Positions 8,904 to 16,918 of a stretch of 38,868 nt of DNA are shown here, piece by piece. The first letter of the stretch is position 1; each line of letters opens with the position of its first letter. Below the pieces are notes generated by a model, which worked only from the letters and a program-made list of their open reading frames with translations, ran no database searches and was not told the DNA's origin. Origin of the DNA: Allocoprococcus comes (GTDB lineage: Bacteria > Bacillota > Clostridia > Lachnospirales > Lachnospiraceae); assembly GCF_013300725.1 (NCBI RefSeq), contig NZ_JAAIMM010000031.1:1-38868 (forward strand). The letters are read 5' to 3'. A program made the position numbers and the translations under genes.

Positions 8904-9228
8904 AGTGCTCCACCATCCATCTCTGATTCCATCTTCCCGGAACATTTTCATCAATTCCTTGCTTTGGCAGCCCAAACACCCTCCATGACTCTCCAAAAAA
9001 ATCAACGCGGCAGTCTTTCCATGTATGATCATCACCTTTTGGAATTGCAATATCATACACTGCTTTTTTCCCAGTGATATTCAGCACATCAAGAACTTCG
9101 GTGGTTGTGGACGGAGCTACCAATACATTTTCTACATCAACCGGCATTTCTTCGTAAACAGGATGTCCAAACGGATCTGTTCCTGTTTCTTTTTTCTCAT
9201 AGAGCGTTACCGTGATTCCTTTGATCAT
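8896..9228 (-). CDS. Head closure / head-tail adaptor protein (SPP1 gp16-like position)
   Basis: A 110-residue protein (MIKGITVTLYEKKETGTDPF). The motif TLYEKKETGTDPFGHPVYEE, a LVAPSTTTEVLD line and the late WRVFGLPKQGIDENVPGRWN are widely conserved in Firmicutes phage head-closure proteins. It should cap the portal-adaptor channel after packaging. It starts in an ATGA overlap with the Gp15-type connector and overlaps the gp10-like start, in the standard connector-cluster order. Confidence 0.82.
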   Translation of the reverse strand: MIKGITVTLYEKKETGTDPFGHPVYEEMPVDVENVLVAPSTTTEVLDVLNITGKKAVYDIAIPKGDDHTWKDCRVDFFGESWRVFGLPKQGIDENVPGRWNQRWMVEHYE

Positions 9229-9599
9229 GCTTCTTCCTCCGTCTGTATTAAGCCAGAATATGGATTTGTGTATCCAATTCGATTTCCGACGCCAAGGATT
9301 TTCTTATCCAATTTAGTCAGATACAATTCGCCGCTTCCATTTGCATTTGTCCAGGTCTGTGAATATACCATTGCTGTCGTAGTTGTCTGTGTCGTTCCAA
9401 TAGGTACACCTTCTTCTCTGCTTCCGAGCGTCCGAATAACCATGTTGCATGACACTAATTTCTTTGCCTCATCTGTAGCATTGCGGTTATATGCATCAAT
9501 GATGATCGCTGCATCCTCTAAGAGTGCCGTTACATAATCTGTATCCGAAATATCTGTTCCTTTTCGTCTCCAAATATCCTCGATTGATGCGTATATCAT
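9225..9599 (-). CDS. Head-tail connector, Gp19/Gp15/Gp42 family
   Basis: A 124-residue protein starting MIYASIEDIWRRKGTDISDT. An N-terminal helical part (ALLEDAAIIIDAYNRNATDE) is followed by a VSCNMVIRTLGSREEG line, then a TTTAMVYSQTWTNANGSGEL stretch and LTKLDKKILG. This order is characteristic of the Gp19/Gp15/Gp42 adaptor family that sits directly under the portal. It has AGGTGAT upstream of the ATG. It follows the capsid and the acidic 93-residue protein and overlaps the closure gene by four bases. Confidence 0.85.
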   Translation of the reverse strand: MIYASIEDIWRRKGTDISDTDYVTALLEDAAIIIDAYNRNATDEAKKLVSCNMVIRTLGSREEGVPIGTTQTTTTAMVYSQTWTNANGSGELYLTKLDKKILGVGNRIGYTNPYSGLIQTEEEA

Positions 9600-9607
9600 T
9601 GTATCAC

Positions 9608-9889
9608 CTACTTTTTCGCTGTTTGCGTTCTCTTTCTGGTGTTCTTAGCTGATGCCTCTTTCTTTGCTTCGACTGGTTCTTCTATATCTGGAATCACTGA
9701 GTCTTCTGTCGGTTCTTCGAGTTCTTCCACGGGTTCTTCTGTATTTTCAGCTTCTGCAACTCCTGTTTCTGTTTCGCTATCCTCGATCAAATCCTCGGTT
9801 TTTTCTTCAATAATCAGCTTAAACATTGTGGAGTCTAACACATCGTCAGACTCCACTACTATTCCAGTTTGTTTGTATAAATATTTCAT
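9608..9889 (-). CDS. Acidic head-associated protein of unknown function
   Basis: A 93-residue protein between the major capsid and the first connector. The first 30 residues (MKYLYKQTGIVVESDDVLDS) look folded and recur in this position in related phages. The middle is low-complexity and rich in Glu, Pro and Thr, and the end is basic (KNTRKRTQTAKK). That charge split suggests a disordered linker or a capsid decoration or fibre tail, but this is inference. The ribosome site lies in the capsid gene's last codons and stop. Confidence 0.65.
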   Translation of the reverse strand: MKYLYKQTGIVVESDDVLDSTMFKLIIEEKTEDLIEDSETETGVAEAENTEEPVEELEEPTEDSVIPDIEEPVEAKKEASAKNTRKRTQTAKK

Positions 9890-9890
9890 A

Positions 9891-10787
9891 TTACCCTTCC
9901 GCCTTCACGATCTTTGTAAATGCTGCCTGATCCATGATTCCAATTCCATATACAATTTCTGCACGAATTGCGATCTGATTCTGTCTCTGCAGATCTCCAA
10001 GTCCATCCGGATCACCGTATTCGATCAAGTGAGCGCCAATGGATCTCTGTACTCCCCATCTAAACGCATCAAACTGTCCTACGATTCCAAGTAACTTCGT
10101 ATCTGGTGTGATTTCATTTTTTGCTGAAACTGTATCAGATACTGCTGCCTGCATTCCAGAGAAGTTAGTGAGGTTCTGCCCGAATCCGATTTCCGGATAA
10201 ATCTTCCTTCCGTTTGCATCTCTCATTGTGGAAAGGCCAAATGAAAGAGTAGGATCCATTGCAATTCCGCTTGGAGTGTATCCGGATGAGATGATTACTC
10301 CTGCTGCCGCTTCAATTGCATCATCGTATTTTGCTTCTATCAGCTGGACAGACTGTGTTGTATCGATTAATCCTTCTTTTACCATATCTGATACTGTTCC
10401 GGTAAGTGGATTGATTTTGTGGATACCTACAAGGTCAAGTGCTCTTCCAAGAGCGATACCTGCATTAGATGCAAGGTCCTGAAGAACTCCGATCTGAACA
10501 TCTTCATCCGCCCACTGCACTTCCTGAGAAAATCTCATGGTTACCTGCAGTTTGAACGGATTAACTGTCTTAGATGCATATGTTGTCGGAGTTGGTGACT
10601 TCTTTCCGCCTTCGCCTACCAGTTCCGCTTTCGGTGGTGCAGTTAATACCCACACCTGCTGCTTTCCAAACTTCTGCGGTCTTGCTCCGGATAACTGTGC
10701 CAGAGTAGAACCTTTCTGTGCTTTTTCAAAAATCCCCTGTGAAATCTCAGCAGGGATTGTAAAATCTGTACTAAGTAATGCTGCCAT
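9891..10787 (-). CDS. Major capsid protein (HK97 fold)
   Basis: A 298-residue protein that should form the icosahedral shell. The N-terminal helix region (IPAEISQGIFEKAQKGSTLA) lacks a long delta domain, consistent with a separate scaffold gene upstream. The line LSGARPQKFGKQQVWVLT, then VGEGGKKSPT, the ALGRALDLVGIHKINP segment and the late RIWGVQ-like RWGVQRSIGAHLIEYGDPDG fit the short HK97-type capsid proteins of Firmicutes. GGAGAA precedes the ATG. The order scaffold, capsid, connectors is standard. Confidence 0.93.
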   Translation of the reverse strand: MAALLSTDFTIPAEISQGIFEKAQKGSTLAQLSGARPQKFGKQQVWVLTAPPKAELVGEGGKKSPTPTTYASKTVNPFKLQVTMRFSQEVQWADEDVQIGVLQDLASNAGIALGRALDLVGIHKINPLTGTVSDMVKEGLIDTTQSVQLIEAKYDDAIEAAAGVIISSGYTPSGIAMDPTLSFGLSTMRDANGRKIYPEIGFGQNLTNFSGMQAAVSDTVSAKNEITPDTKLLGIVGQFDAFRWGVQRSIGAHLIEYGDPDGLGDLQRQNQIAIRAEIVYGIGIMDQAAFTKIVKAEG

Positions 10788-10790
10788 ACT

Positions 10791-11237
10791 TTATTCTCCT
10801 TTTCCAAATATCTGATGCGCAAATTCTCGCATCGCATCGTCTGCTTCATGGTGTTCCGTAACCTTTTTTGTGTTACTTCTTGTTCCCGGGTAATTCTTTG
10901 GCTTTGCAAATTTCAAAATTGCTTCTGCCTGTTTCTTGCAAGATTCTTCATCTTCGCCAGTGAGAAGCGCTGCCGGAACACTTGTATCTTTCGCTACTTT
11001 TTCTCTTACCTGTCTAACAGTGCCTTCTTTTTCAAGTGCTGTGAGTTTTGCCTGAAGCGCATCGGACTTCTCTTTTTCCTTCTGAAGCTCCGTCTTGCTC
11101 TGCTCCTGGTACTCATCGTACTTGCTTGCTTTTGCTCTTAAGTCTTCATAATCTGCATATTTCTGTCGCTCTCTTGCGAGACGTCCTTCAATAATTGAAT
11201 CTAATTCTTCCTGAGTAAAAGTCTTTTCGTTTTCCAT
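10791..11237 (-). CDS. Capsid scaffolding protein (DUF4355)
   Basis: A 148-residue highly charged, mostly helical protein. The start MENEKTFTQEELDSIIEGRL, followed by ARERQKYADYEDLRAKASKY and a heptad-rich coiled coil to about residue 80, is characteristic of DUF4355 scaffolds. The C-terminal third is basic, as in scaffolds that contact the capsid inner face. It guides assembly and is lost from the mature head. It abuts the capsid gene and stands downstream of an apparent terminator at 11,303-11,326, so it may need its own promoter or antitermination. Confidence 0.9.
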   Translation of the reverse strand: MENEKTFTQEELDSIIEGRLARERQKYADYEDLRAKASKYDEYQEQSKTELQKEKEKSDALQAKLTALEKEGTVRQVREKVAKDTSVPAALLTGEDEESCKKQAEAILKFAKPKNYPGTRSNTKKVTEHHEADDAMREFAHQIFGKGE

Positions 11238-11302
11238 ATCTGTATATCCTCCATAGAGTAATTGTTATCGTTGTTTCCCTCATTTAAGGCATGCGTTGCC
11301 AT

Positions 11303-11326
11303 AAAAATAACACGCATTTCTGCGTG
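11303..11326 (-). terminator. Intrinsic terminator between accessory cassette and scaffold
   Basis: In minus orientation CACGCA, loop GAAA, TGCGTG is followed by TTATTTTT. It lies just past the DUF6275 stop. Confidence 0.7.
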
Positions 11327-11340
11327 CTAGAATTATCCAT

Positions 11341-11625
11341 TTATTCTTCTACGTGACATGTATTAGTTAATTTCCCATACACATCTTCATACAACTCCTG
11401 TTTATCACCATTATATGTGTACTCCGCATAGATTCCATCACCACTTACGGTAGTTGATGCAAGACATTTATAATTCTGCAAAGTTTTACATGACCAAACA
11501 ATAAATACGTTACTTAAATCAATCGGTGGTGTCTGCGGAGTATTTGCCTGTCCATTATTGTTGTACCATTCAACAAGTTTCTTTTTACATACACTCTGAA
11601 AGTGATCCATTCCTGTGATAATCAT
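11341..11625 (-). CDS. DUF6275 family protein
   Basis: A 94-residue protein whose core line, NVFIVWSCKTLQNYKCLAST, followed by a GIYAEYTYNGDKQELYEDVY segment, matches the DUF6275 family common in Firmicutes phages and plasmids. The family has no established function. There are no membrane segments. The ATG at 11,625 follows AGGAGG at seven bases, which lies inside the preceding 42-residue gene, so the two are coupled. It is the last gene of a cassette bounded by terminators, inserted between the MuF gene and the scaffold, hence accessory rather than structural. Confidence 0.8.
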   Translation of the reverse strand: MIITGMDHFQSVCKKKLVEWYNNNGQANTPQTPPIDLSNVFIVWSCKTLQNYKCLASTTVSGDGIYAEYTYNGDKQELYEDVYGKLTNTCHVEE

Positions 11626-11627
11626 GA

Positions 11628-11756
11628 TTAAGCCTCCTGTTCTGGCTGAACATTTCCGCAGCCACGGCAATATGTCTTTCCATCAACTTCTTTTGTACAC
11701 ATACAGTTGTATACTTCATCGCATTTCGTTTCATTTACTTCTATATAATCTTTCAT
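11628..11756 (-). CDS. 42-residue putative zinc-ribbon protein
   Basis: A short gene, start ATG behind AGGAG. It encodes five cysteines: C12, C18, C20, C30 and C33, arranged CNCMC-like then YCRGCG. The CxC and CxxC pairs eleven residues apart look like a minimal zinc ribbon. It lies 6 bases downstream of the DUF4406 gene and its stop is 2 bases before the DUF6275 ATG, so the three form one operon. Function is not recognised; a nucleic-acid or protein-binding knuckle is plausible. Confidence 0.6.
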   Translation of the reverse strand: MKDYIEVNETKCDEVYNCMCTKEVDGKTYCRGCGNVQPEQEA

Positions 11757-11762
11757 ATTTTT

Positions 11763-12086
11763 CTACTCCTCATAAATAATATCCAAACCATACGCAACCG
11801 CAGCATCGTGCTCAATCTTGCATCCTCTTGCATTCTCCCAGCCTTTGCAGAAGTACGCTGCATGACACAAAGACATATTCTCTAAGGACTTAGCAAGAAA
11901 ACACAATGGAATCTGAACTACTCCACGTTCTTTCATAGATTCATTGCTGTACCATTCATCTGTAAAAAGAGTATTCACAACTTCATATCCTTTTTCTTCA
12001 AGAATCTTAATTGCTTTCTCTCTTGTTGCTACGATTTCTTCATCAGTCTTTCCAGCCATTGGCTGACTCAGCATTGCTTTTTTCAT
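11763..12086 (-). CDS. DUF4406 protein, nucleoside 2-deoxyribosyltransferase-like fold
   Basis: A 107-residue protein starting MKKAMLSQPMAGKTDEEIVA. The SQPMAGKTDEEI line and the late GCKIEHDAAVAYGLDIIYEE (with CxxEHxxA) are the hallmarks of DUF4406, a family with a Rossmann-like fold related to nucleoside deoxyribosyltransferases and frequent in phages. By relation it may bind or hydrolyse a nucleotide or nucleotide-sugar, but no activity is established. First gene after a terminator at 12,118-12,151, so it probably has its own promoter. Confidence 0.8.
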   Translation of the reverse strand: MKKAMLSQPMAGKTDEEIVATREKAIKILEEKGYEVVNTLFTDEWYSNESMKERGVVQIPLCFLAKSLENMSLCHAAYFCKGWENARGCKIEHDAAVAYGLDIIYEE

Positions 12087-12117
12087 TTTTTATTCTCTCT
12101 TTCTTAAAAATAGACAT

Positions 12118-12151
12118 AAAAATACCACCAACCATTTCTGATCAGTGGTAT
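12118..12151 (-). terminator. Intrinsic terminator after the MuF-partner gene
   Basis: In minus orientation the arms ATACCAC and GTGGTAT flank a 16-base loop and are followed by TTTTTATG. It separates the MuF/71-residue pair from the DUF4406 operon. Confidence 0.65.
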
Positions 12152-12191
12152 CTACTGCTCTTGTTATTTTATAGTCCGCATTCAAATGATG

Positions 12192-12407
12192 TTAATCAAT
12201 TATTATTTTCGGTTTAGGATACTTTTTAGGCACTTGCGTACCATATTTTTTAATTGTGTAATCATAATTATCGGCTACACTTTTCAATAGATCATCCGCA
12301 TATTTAGACTGATCAAAATCGATTTCATTCGGAATCTGAGGACAATATCCAAAATGAAGTACAAAATCCTTATGCGCTTTTTCAAACTTTGGGTTTAGAA
12401 CATTCAT
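12192..12407 (-). CDS. 71-residue protein abutting the MuF effector gene (possible immunity or partner)
   Basis: Begins MNVLNPKFEKAHKDFVLHFG and ends KYGTQVPKKYPKPKIIID. It is soluble and helical at first, with a conserved-looking YGTxxPKKYPKPxI tail. I do not know a named family. It starts one base after the MuF stop and ends before a terminator, so the two genes form a unit. In MuF polymorphic toxin loci a small immunity gene often follows the toxin-bearing capsid gene; this one fits by size and position only. Alternatives are a minor structural protein or a simple accessory gene. Confidence 0.65.
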   Translation of the reverse strand: MNVLNPKFEKAHKDFVLHFGYCPQIPNEIDFDQSKYADDLLKSVADNYDYTIKKYGTQVPKKYPKPKIIID

Positions 12408-13799
12408 TTACAACGCCTCCTTCATCTTTTTTTCAAAATATTCCAATGCATTTGGAAAATATTTTTTCATTTGTTCATATCTTTCTTTATCAAACTGTGC
12501 TTCAAACATATGTGCAAAAGCCTCGGATGTAACATTGTCCCGGTTTTTCCAATATTCCTTCGGATGTGATGCACACCCAATTATATTGCCTTGTGTTACA
12601 CCATCAAAAAGATCTGATATTGCCGAATCTTTTCGCATATCTCCAAGTTCTTCGCTAATGGCTTTATCAACTTTATCAAAAGTACCCAAATGATGTGCTT
12701 TACCATATGCTATACGATATGACAACGAATCACTTTCCAGTAACTGAATAAAATTCTTATCATCTGATAGATTTCCAGCTAAATCATCCACTAAATGACC
12801 GTGTTCATGGAACCATGTAGCTCCAGCTCCACGTGGATTCTTTAAATCTGCGCCATAATTCATGGATATCTTTTTCGTTTTAGTATTATAGTGAGCCGTA
12901 TTTTCATACACAGCATTTTCAATGCTATCACCCGAAGCATATTTTGTGAATAGTCGTTTGGCATCGTCTGTACCATGTGAAAATTTATCCTTTAGACAGT
13001 CGTAATATTCTTTGTCCATATTGCCGTCACTGCGAAGTTTTTGTTTAAACATTCCTAAATCTGATTCCATTATAGCAGAACGGGGAGTCTTTTCAATAGT
13101 TTTTGCCTTCCTTTTCGCATACAATTCTCGTTTTCTCGCGTTAATAGCCTCCTTATTTTCCTTGTACCGAATCCTCCGCATGGCATTGATATCACCACCA
13201 GCATTGTTATACTCTTCTAGGTACTTATCCGGATCATATCCTGCAACCGTGCTTCTTCCATCAAACCGGACTGCATATTCGCAATCGCAATGCGCATGAA
13301 TGTGTTCAGCATGTCCGTTCCGTAACGCCTTTTTTGACCTATGCTGCCATCCTCTTGATGCAAGCGTAATGCAGAAAGCACAGGTATCTCCATGCGGTAC
13401 CCAGGCAAACTGTGCACCGTCTCGCATTGCATTTTTTAAAGTAGTGTCCGCTCCGACCTGCTTTACTAATCTTGCTATCGTTGCCGGAACATTTGTCTGA
13501 GACTGCTTCATGGTTCCATGAACTGCTTTCGCCACTTCTCCATATTCCGGAAGATCTGCAATTTCAGCTGTCGGAACAACTACTCTCTGTGCCGATGCCG
13601 TAGCTTCATACATCTTGCAAGACAGGGCTCCGATAGCCTGTCCGTAACGCTGTGATAATGCAAAAGCATAATCCAGAAGAGCCTTATCATCCGCAAAACC
13701 ATGCTTCTGAACATATGCCTGCATCAGATCTGCTGCCTTCTGACTAATCTGTGACATCTTCGTTATGTATTCCAGCCATGCCTTCTCCGTTATCTGCAT
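12408..13799 (-). CDS. MuF-type minor capsid protein with C-terminal HExxH metallopeptidase-like domain
   Basis: Residue numbers count from the TTG two codons before the chosen start. Residues 1-240 are a phage head morphogenesis (MuF/minor capsid) domain with a probable zinc site C142xxC145 ... H172-C173-x-C175. After a basic helical linker (225-240) comes a domain of about 220 residues with GATWFHEHGHLVDD (zinc-binding HEHGH at 333-337) and a later SEAFAHMFEA whose E428 could be the third ligand. This is a zincin arrangement foreign to capsid assembly and typical of the variable toxin or effector domain fused to MuF in temperate phages. The ATG at 13,799 has GGAGG nine bases upstream. It overlaps the portal gene by 56 bases. 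Confidence 0.85.
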   Translation of the reverse strand: MQITEKAWLEYITKMSQISQKAADLMQAYVQKHGFADDKALLDYAFALSQRYGQAIGALSCKMYEATASAQRVVVPTAEIADLPEYGEVAKAVHGTMKQSQTNVPATIARLVKQVGADTTLKNAMRDGAQFAWVPHGDTCAFCITLASRGWQHRSKKALRNGHAEHIHAHCDCEYAVRFDGRSTVAGYDPDKYLEEYNNAGGDINAMRRIRYKENKEAINARKRELYAKRKAKTIEKTPRSAIMESDLGMFKQKLRSDGNMDKEYYDCLKDKFSHGTDDAKRLFTKYASGDSIENAVYENTAHYNTKTKKISMNYGADLKNPRGAGATWFHEHGHLVDDLAGNLSDDKNFIQLLESDSLSYRIAYGKAHHLGTFDKVDKAISEELGDMRKDSAISDLFDGVTQGNIIGCASHPKEYWKNRDNVTSEAFAHMFEAQFDKERYEQMKKYFPNALEYFEKKMKEAL

Positions 13800-15177
13800 T
13801 TTCAAATTCCTCCGTCAAGATACTGTCACCTTTTGCCCTCTGTTCCTGTGCTCGGATTCTGCGGATATCTGCCTGATCGAATCCAATCATTTCAAGAAAG
13901 ATGTCTGTGTCTGCAAAACCCTGTCTTGCTGTTGCAATCTTAAGAGCTGCATCTGTAGTAGATGCTATGCTAGGCATTGCCGGATTCTTAAAATGTGCAA
14001 TGATATCTTCACTTTCTTCCGGCAGATCATCCGGAGTTGTTCCAAGCTCTATTGCAAGTGCCATCTTAGCGATCCTGTGCAATGCATCCCCGTTTGACCT
14101 GTTTAATTGCTCTGCCATAAGAATCAGAGTCTGTGACTGTGCTATAATCGCTTCACTCGATGTTGGATTTGCATCATTTACCACTCCAACATCTGTCACA
14201 GCTAATCCAGTAGCTGCAGAATACTGTGTGGCCAACATCCGAAGCATCTGTACATGAGGTTCTATATTTCCTTGAGAGAGCTGGCCAAAGTTAGGCTTTT
14301 CTCCTGTCTCCGGATTGTTCGTACTATACAGAATACTTCCAACATACTGTTTGAATTTATTGTCAACCAGTGCATCGTACTGTTCATCAGACACACCTAA
14401 TAAATACTTCTGTGGTGAGGTTGCGAATTCCAATCCGATCGTTGCATTTGCCACTGTTCTTACGTATCCCTGTATCAGACGGCGAATCGGCTCTTTCAAC
14501 CTTGACTGGCCGAAAGGCTTATCGTTGGTTGCATCCCAGATCAGCGCAACCATGAGTGGTTCTCCGAAATCATGTGGATTTCGTGTCGCATACCATGTCC
14601 CGCCCTCACGATCCAGTTCCCAAATATCTGTATCCGTGTAAAAATTCACGTGTTCGGGACTCCATGTAACGTCCGACTCATCCCTCCTGTTATCTTCAAA
14701 AGCAAATCCGTATTTTATCCTGCCTTCTTTAGCATTCCAAGAAGCTGCCGCACAGTGCGGAGAATAGAATCGAACTCTCGCATCGTCTTGCTGGCCGGAT
14801 ACCGCCGCAAAAGCGCATCCATACTTTAATTCTTCCTTCACTGCTTTGTTGTATTCGGCAATGAGATGATTTCTTTTCATGATCTGGTCCATATCATCTG
14901 ACTTTGTTCCATTCTCCGTAACAAATCCATCAAACATTGACCTTCCGGCAAGAACATCTACCGTCTTTGCTCCCCATGCACAGCCAATCTCAAGTTTTCC
15001 AAGACCTGCTGGCAATGCAATCCCAAGATTCACTTCATTCAGTGTGACTTTTCCGTTATAATAACGGCGCTTTTTCCTATTTGCACTTCTGTGATAATCA
15101 TATATGTATTTCGATTCCTGAAGCCATTGTTGTTCTTCCGGTGGTAATCCTTCTACTCTTCCAAAATTTAACTCCAT
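13744..15177 (-). CDS. Portal protein (SPP1 Gp6-like)
   Basis: A 477-residue protein that should form the dodecameric DNA channel at one capsid vertex. The line YHRSANRKKRRYYNGKVTL, the later PFGQSRLKEPIRRLIQGYVR and the C-terminal ANPTSSEAIIAQSQTL are characteristic of SPP1-type portals, with the expected alpha-helical stem between. The start at 15,177 forms a TAATG overlap with the terminase stop; a frame extending to 15,231 lies inside the terminase gene. The order TerL, portal, MuF is standard for this phage group. Confidence 0.92.
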   Translation of the reverse strand: MELNFGRVEGLPPEEQQWLQESKYIYDYHRSANRKKRRYYNGKVTLNEVNLGIALPAGLGKLEIGCAWGAKTVDVLAGRSMFDGFVTENGTKSDDMDQIMKRNHLIAEYNKAVKEELKYGCAFAAVSGQQDDARVRFYSPHCAAASWNAKEGRIKYGFAFEDNRRDESDVTWSPEHVNFYTDTDIWELDREGGTWYATRNPHDFGEPLMVALIWDATNDKPFGQSRLKEPIRRLIQGYVRTVANATIGLEFATSPQKYLLGVSDEQYDALVDNKFKQYVGSILYSTNNPETGEKPNFGQLSQGNIEPHVQMLRMLATQYSAATGLAVTDVGVVNDANPTSSEAIIAQSQTLILMAEQLNRSNGDALHRIAKMALAIELGTTPDDLPEESEDIIAHFKNPAMPSIASTTDAALKIATARQGFADTDIFLEMIGFDQADIRRIRAQEQRAKGDSILTEEFENADNGEGMAGIHNEDVTD

Positions 15178-16610
15178 TATCCTATCCTCATCTTTCTGTT
15201 CGGATTTCGTTTCGATGTTCTGCATCCCCATAGTGCCAATGCGGCCGCTTCAATCGGTGTGGAATTATCTCCACCAAATCCCCAGCCACCAGAGATCTGC
15301 CTTTTCACTGACGTTACAGCGGATTCTGCAAGAATCTCTTGATATTTGTACCAGGTTACTGTCTTCTCATTGATTTCCTGTTCTAATTGACTTGCCGATG
15401 CAATCACATCTTTCGCAGATGGTCGTATAATCGAATGCTTGTATTTCCATACCGGAGCTATCTTCTCAATCAGAAAATCCACACCATTTCTTCCGTCTAT
15501 CACTACGCACGATGCCGTCTTATATCTCTGGTTAAGCCAATCAGCCAGCCACTGGATTCCTCTATCTGTCGGTTTTATCTCGATCAGAGATATTCTTGCT
15601 TCTTCCGACTCAGGACATACAGCTCCGCATAATGCAACCAAGGATCCATCTGCTGAGAACTTAATCCCATAAGCTGTTTTACCTTCCGGCTTTCCTTTTT
15701 CTGAAGCACATGCTTCCCATTTCTTTTTATCAATAGCATAATCTTGATCGTTGTTTATCGGTGACCACCAGCCAAGACGCTCTCTTGCGAATGTATCTTC
15801 ATCCATCTGTTCGCACTCTGCAGCTATTGTTGTTTCTGTCATTCGTCTTCCAAGCGCAGGATTGCATGCCGCCCAACGTGTCCGATCAGTGACATTTCCA
15901 ATCTCTTCAACCGAATATTCCGTCCATGCCGTAGAATTGCTTTCTCCATTTCTAGCACGTTCTCTGATTTTTCGAAATACAGTGCCGGTGCAGTTTTCGT
16001 CCGGTGGTGTTCCGAGATAGATTGTCTGCGGATTTTTTGATGCAGAAATAGCAGGCAAAAAAGATGCCTGCTGCTCACTCGTTAATTCCTGTGCCTCATC
16101 AAAGACCAAGCAGTCTCCGTGCAATCCACGTCCTCCATTCCTGGTCCTTGCTACGAATACAACTCTGCCGCCATTTTTTAGTATGATCTGTTCTCTCCCA
16201 AGAGCCGACTTGATTTCTTTTACATATTTTCTAAGTCCTCTCGTTTCAAAAAGTCCCTTGATTTCCATGAATGTTTCTGTTGCTGTCTTCTGCAGGTGCG
16301 CTGTATATATCACCCATTCCGAATACATAATCATTCCGGATGTAATTCTTCCGGATGTATCCAGTGTTTTTCCATTCTGTCTAGGTACGGACAATCCACA
16401 TGTTGGAGCTGACCATATTTCTTCTTCTGTTCGCCCCATCCAGTCATTCAGCACTTCGCTCTGCCACGGATCCACGATCAGCTTTCCGACTGCAAGAACC
16501 TTTACTGCGTCAGCTCCATCTGTATAAGCGTAATCCGGAGCAATTCTAACGGACGGCGTCTGGCTTCCCATCAGCTTTCCGTGCTGAGAGGATCTCTCCG
16601 ATTTCGTCAT
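15177..16610 (-). CDS. Terminase large subunit
   Basis: A 477-residue packaging motor. The ATPase half has a Walker A variant SVPRQNGKT (about 93-101), Walker B CLVFDEAQEL (about 187-196) and a coupling LGTPPDEN motif. The nuclease half shows conserved acidic residues, including VVIDGRNGVDFLIEK near 370. The start at 16,610 has GGAG seven bases upstream; an ATG at 16,571 (MGSQTP) is a possible alternative with a poorer site. It overlaps TerS by 65 bases. The HNH gene nearby points to cos-type packaging with this terminase. Confidence 0.93.
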   Translation of the reverse strand: MTKSERSSQHGKLMGSQTPSVRIAPDYAYTDGADAVKVLAVGKLIVDPWQSEVLNDWMGRTEEEIWSAPTCGLSVPRQNGKTLDTSGRITSGMIMYSEWVIYTAHLQKTATETFMEIKGLFETRGLRKYVKEIKSALGREQIILKNGGRVVFVARTRNGGRGLHGDCLVFDEAQELTSEQQASFLPAISASKNPQTIYLGTPPDENCTGTVFRKIRERARNGESNSTAWTEYSVEEIGNVTDRTRWAACNPALGRRMTETTIAAECEQMDEDTFARERLGWWSPINNDQDYAIDKKKWEACASEKGKPEGKTAYGIKFSADGSLVALCGAVCPESEEARISLIEIKPTDRGIQWLADWLNQRYKTASCVVIDGRNGVDFLIEKIAPVWKYKHSIIRPSAKDVIASASQLEQEINEKTVTWYKYQEILAESAVTSVKRQISGGWGFGGDNSTPIEAAALALWGCRTSKRNPNRKMRIG

Positions 16611-16815
16611 CGTCTTTCTCCATTCCTCTTATCTCTTCAATTTCCTTAATTGTTTCACGGTATTGCTTTGATAGCTGCGGCATATTTTTCGCTCCGTCAG
16701 CATCTCCCTCTGAACATAAATCAATCTGTTTTGCCAGGATTAATGCCAGATTTTCCAACTGTTCCAAGCGATTTCCATTGCTGGCCACAGTAGCCATTTT
16801 CTTTCTTCTTGCCAT
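16546..16815 (-). CDS. Terminase small subunit (putative)
   Basis: An 89-residue charged helical protein (MARRKKMATVASNGNRLEQL). The line LEQLENLALILAKQIDL, then MPQLSKQYRETIKEIEEI, is the pattern of short small-terminase proteins found directly before this TerL type. The basic N-terminus could bind DNA next to the candidate cos region immediately upstream. No clear HTH can be read. It should recognise the packaging site and load the large subunit. AGGGTAGGA precedes the ATG. Confidence 0.75.
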   Translation of the reverse strand: MARRKKMATVASNGNRLEQLENLALILAKQIDLCSEGDADGAKNMPQLSKQYRETIKEIEEIRGMEKDDDEIGEILSARKADGKPDAVR

Positions 16816-16819
16816 AAAA

Positions 16820-16918
16820 TCCTACCCTCGAAAAAATCTTTGTGTGTAAATCGGCGCTGGACGGCTGGGGTAGCTTCGCACACGTGGCGGGGTACCCTCC
16901 CCACCCCCTTTGGTTCCG
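16820..16918. other. Candidate cos packaging region
   Basis: The 100-base gap between the HNH nuclease and TerS holds runs of G and C unlike the surroundings (CCCTCCCCACCCCC at about 16,896-16,909, and GCGGGGTACC before it), plus GGCTGGGGTAGC. In HNH-associated cos phages the cohesive-end site lies here. The exact nick positions cannot be read from sequence. Confidence 0.45.
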
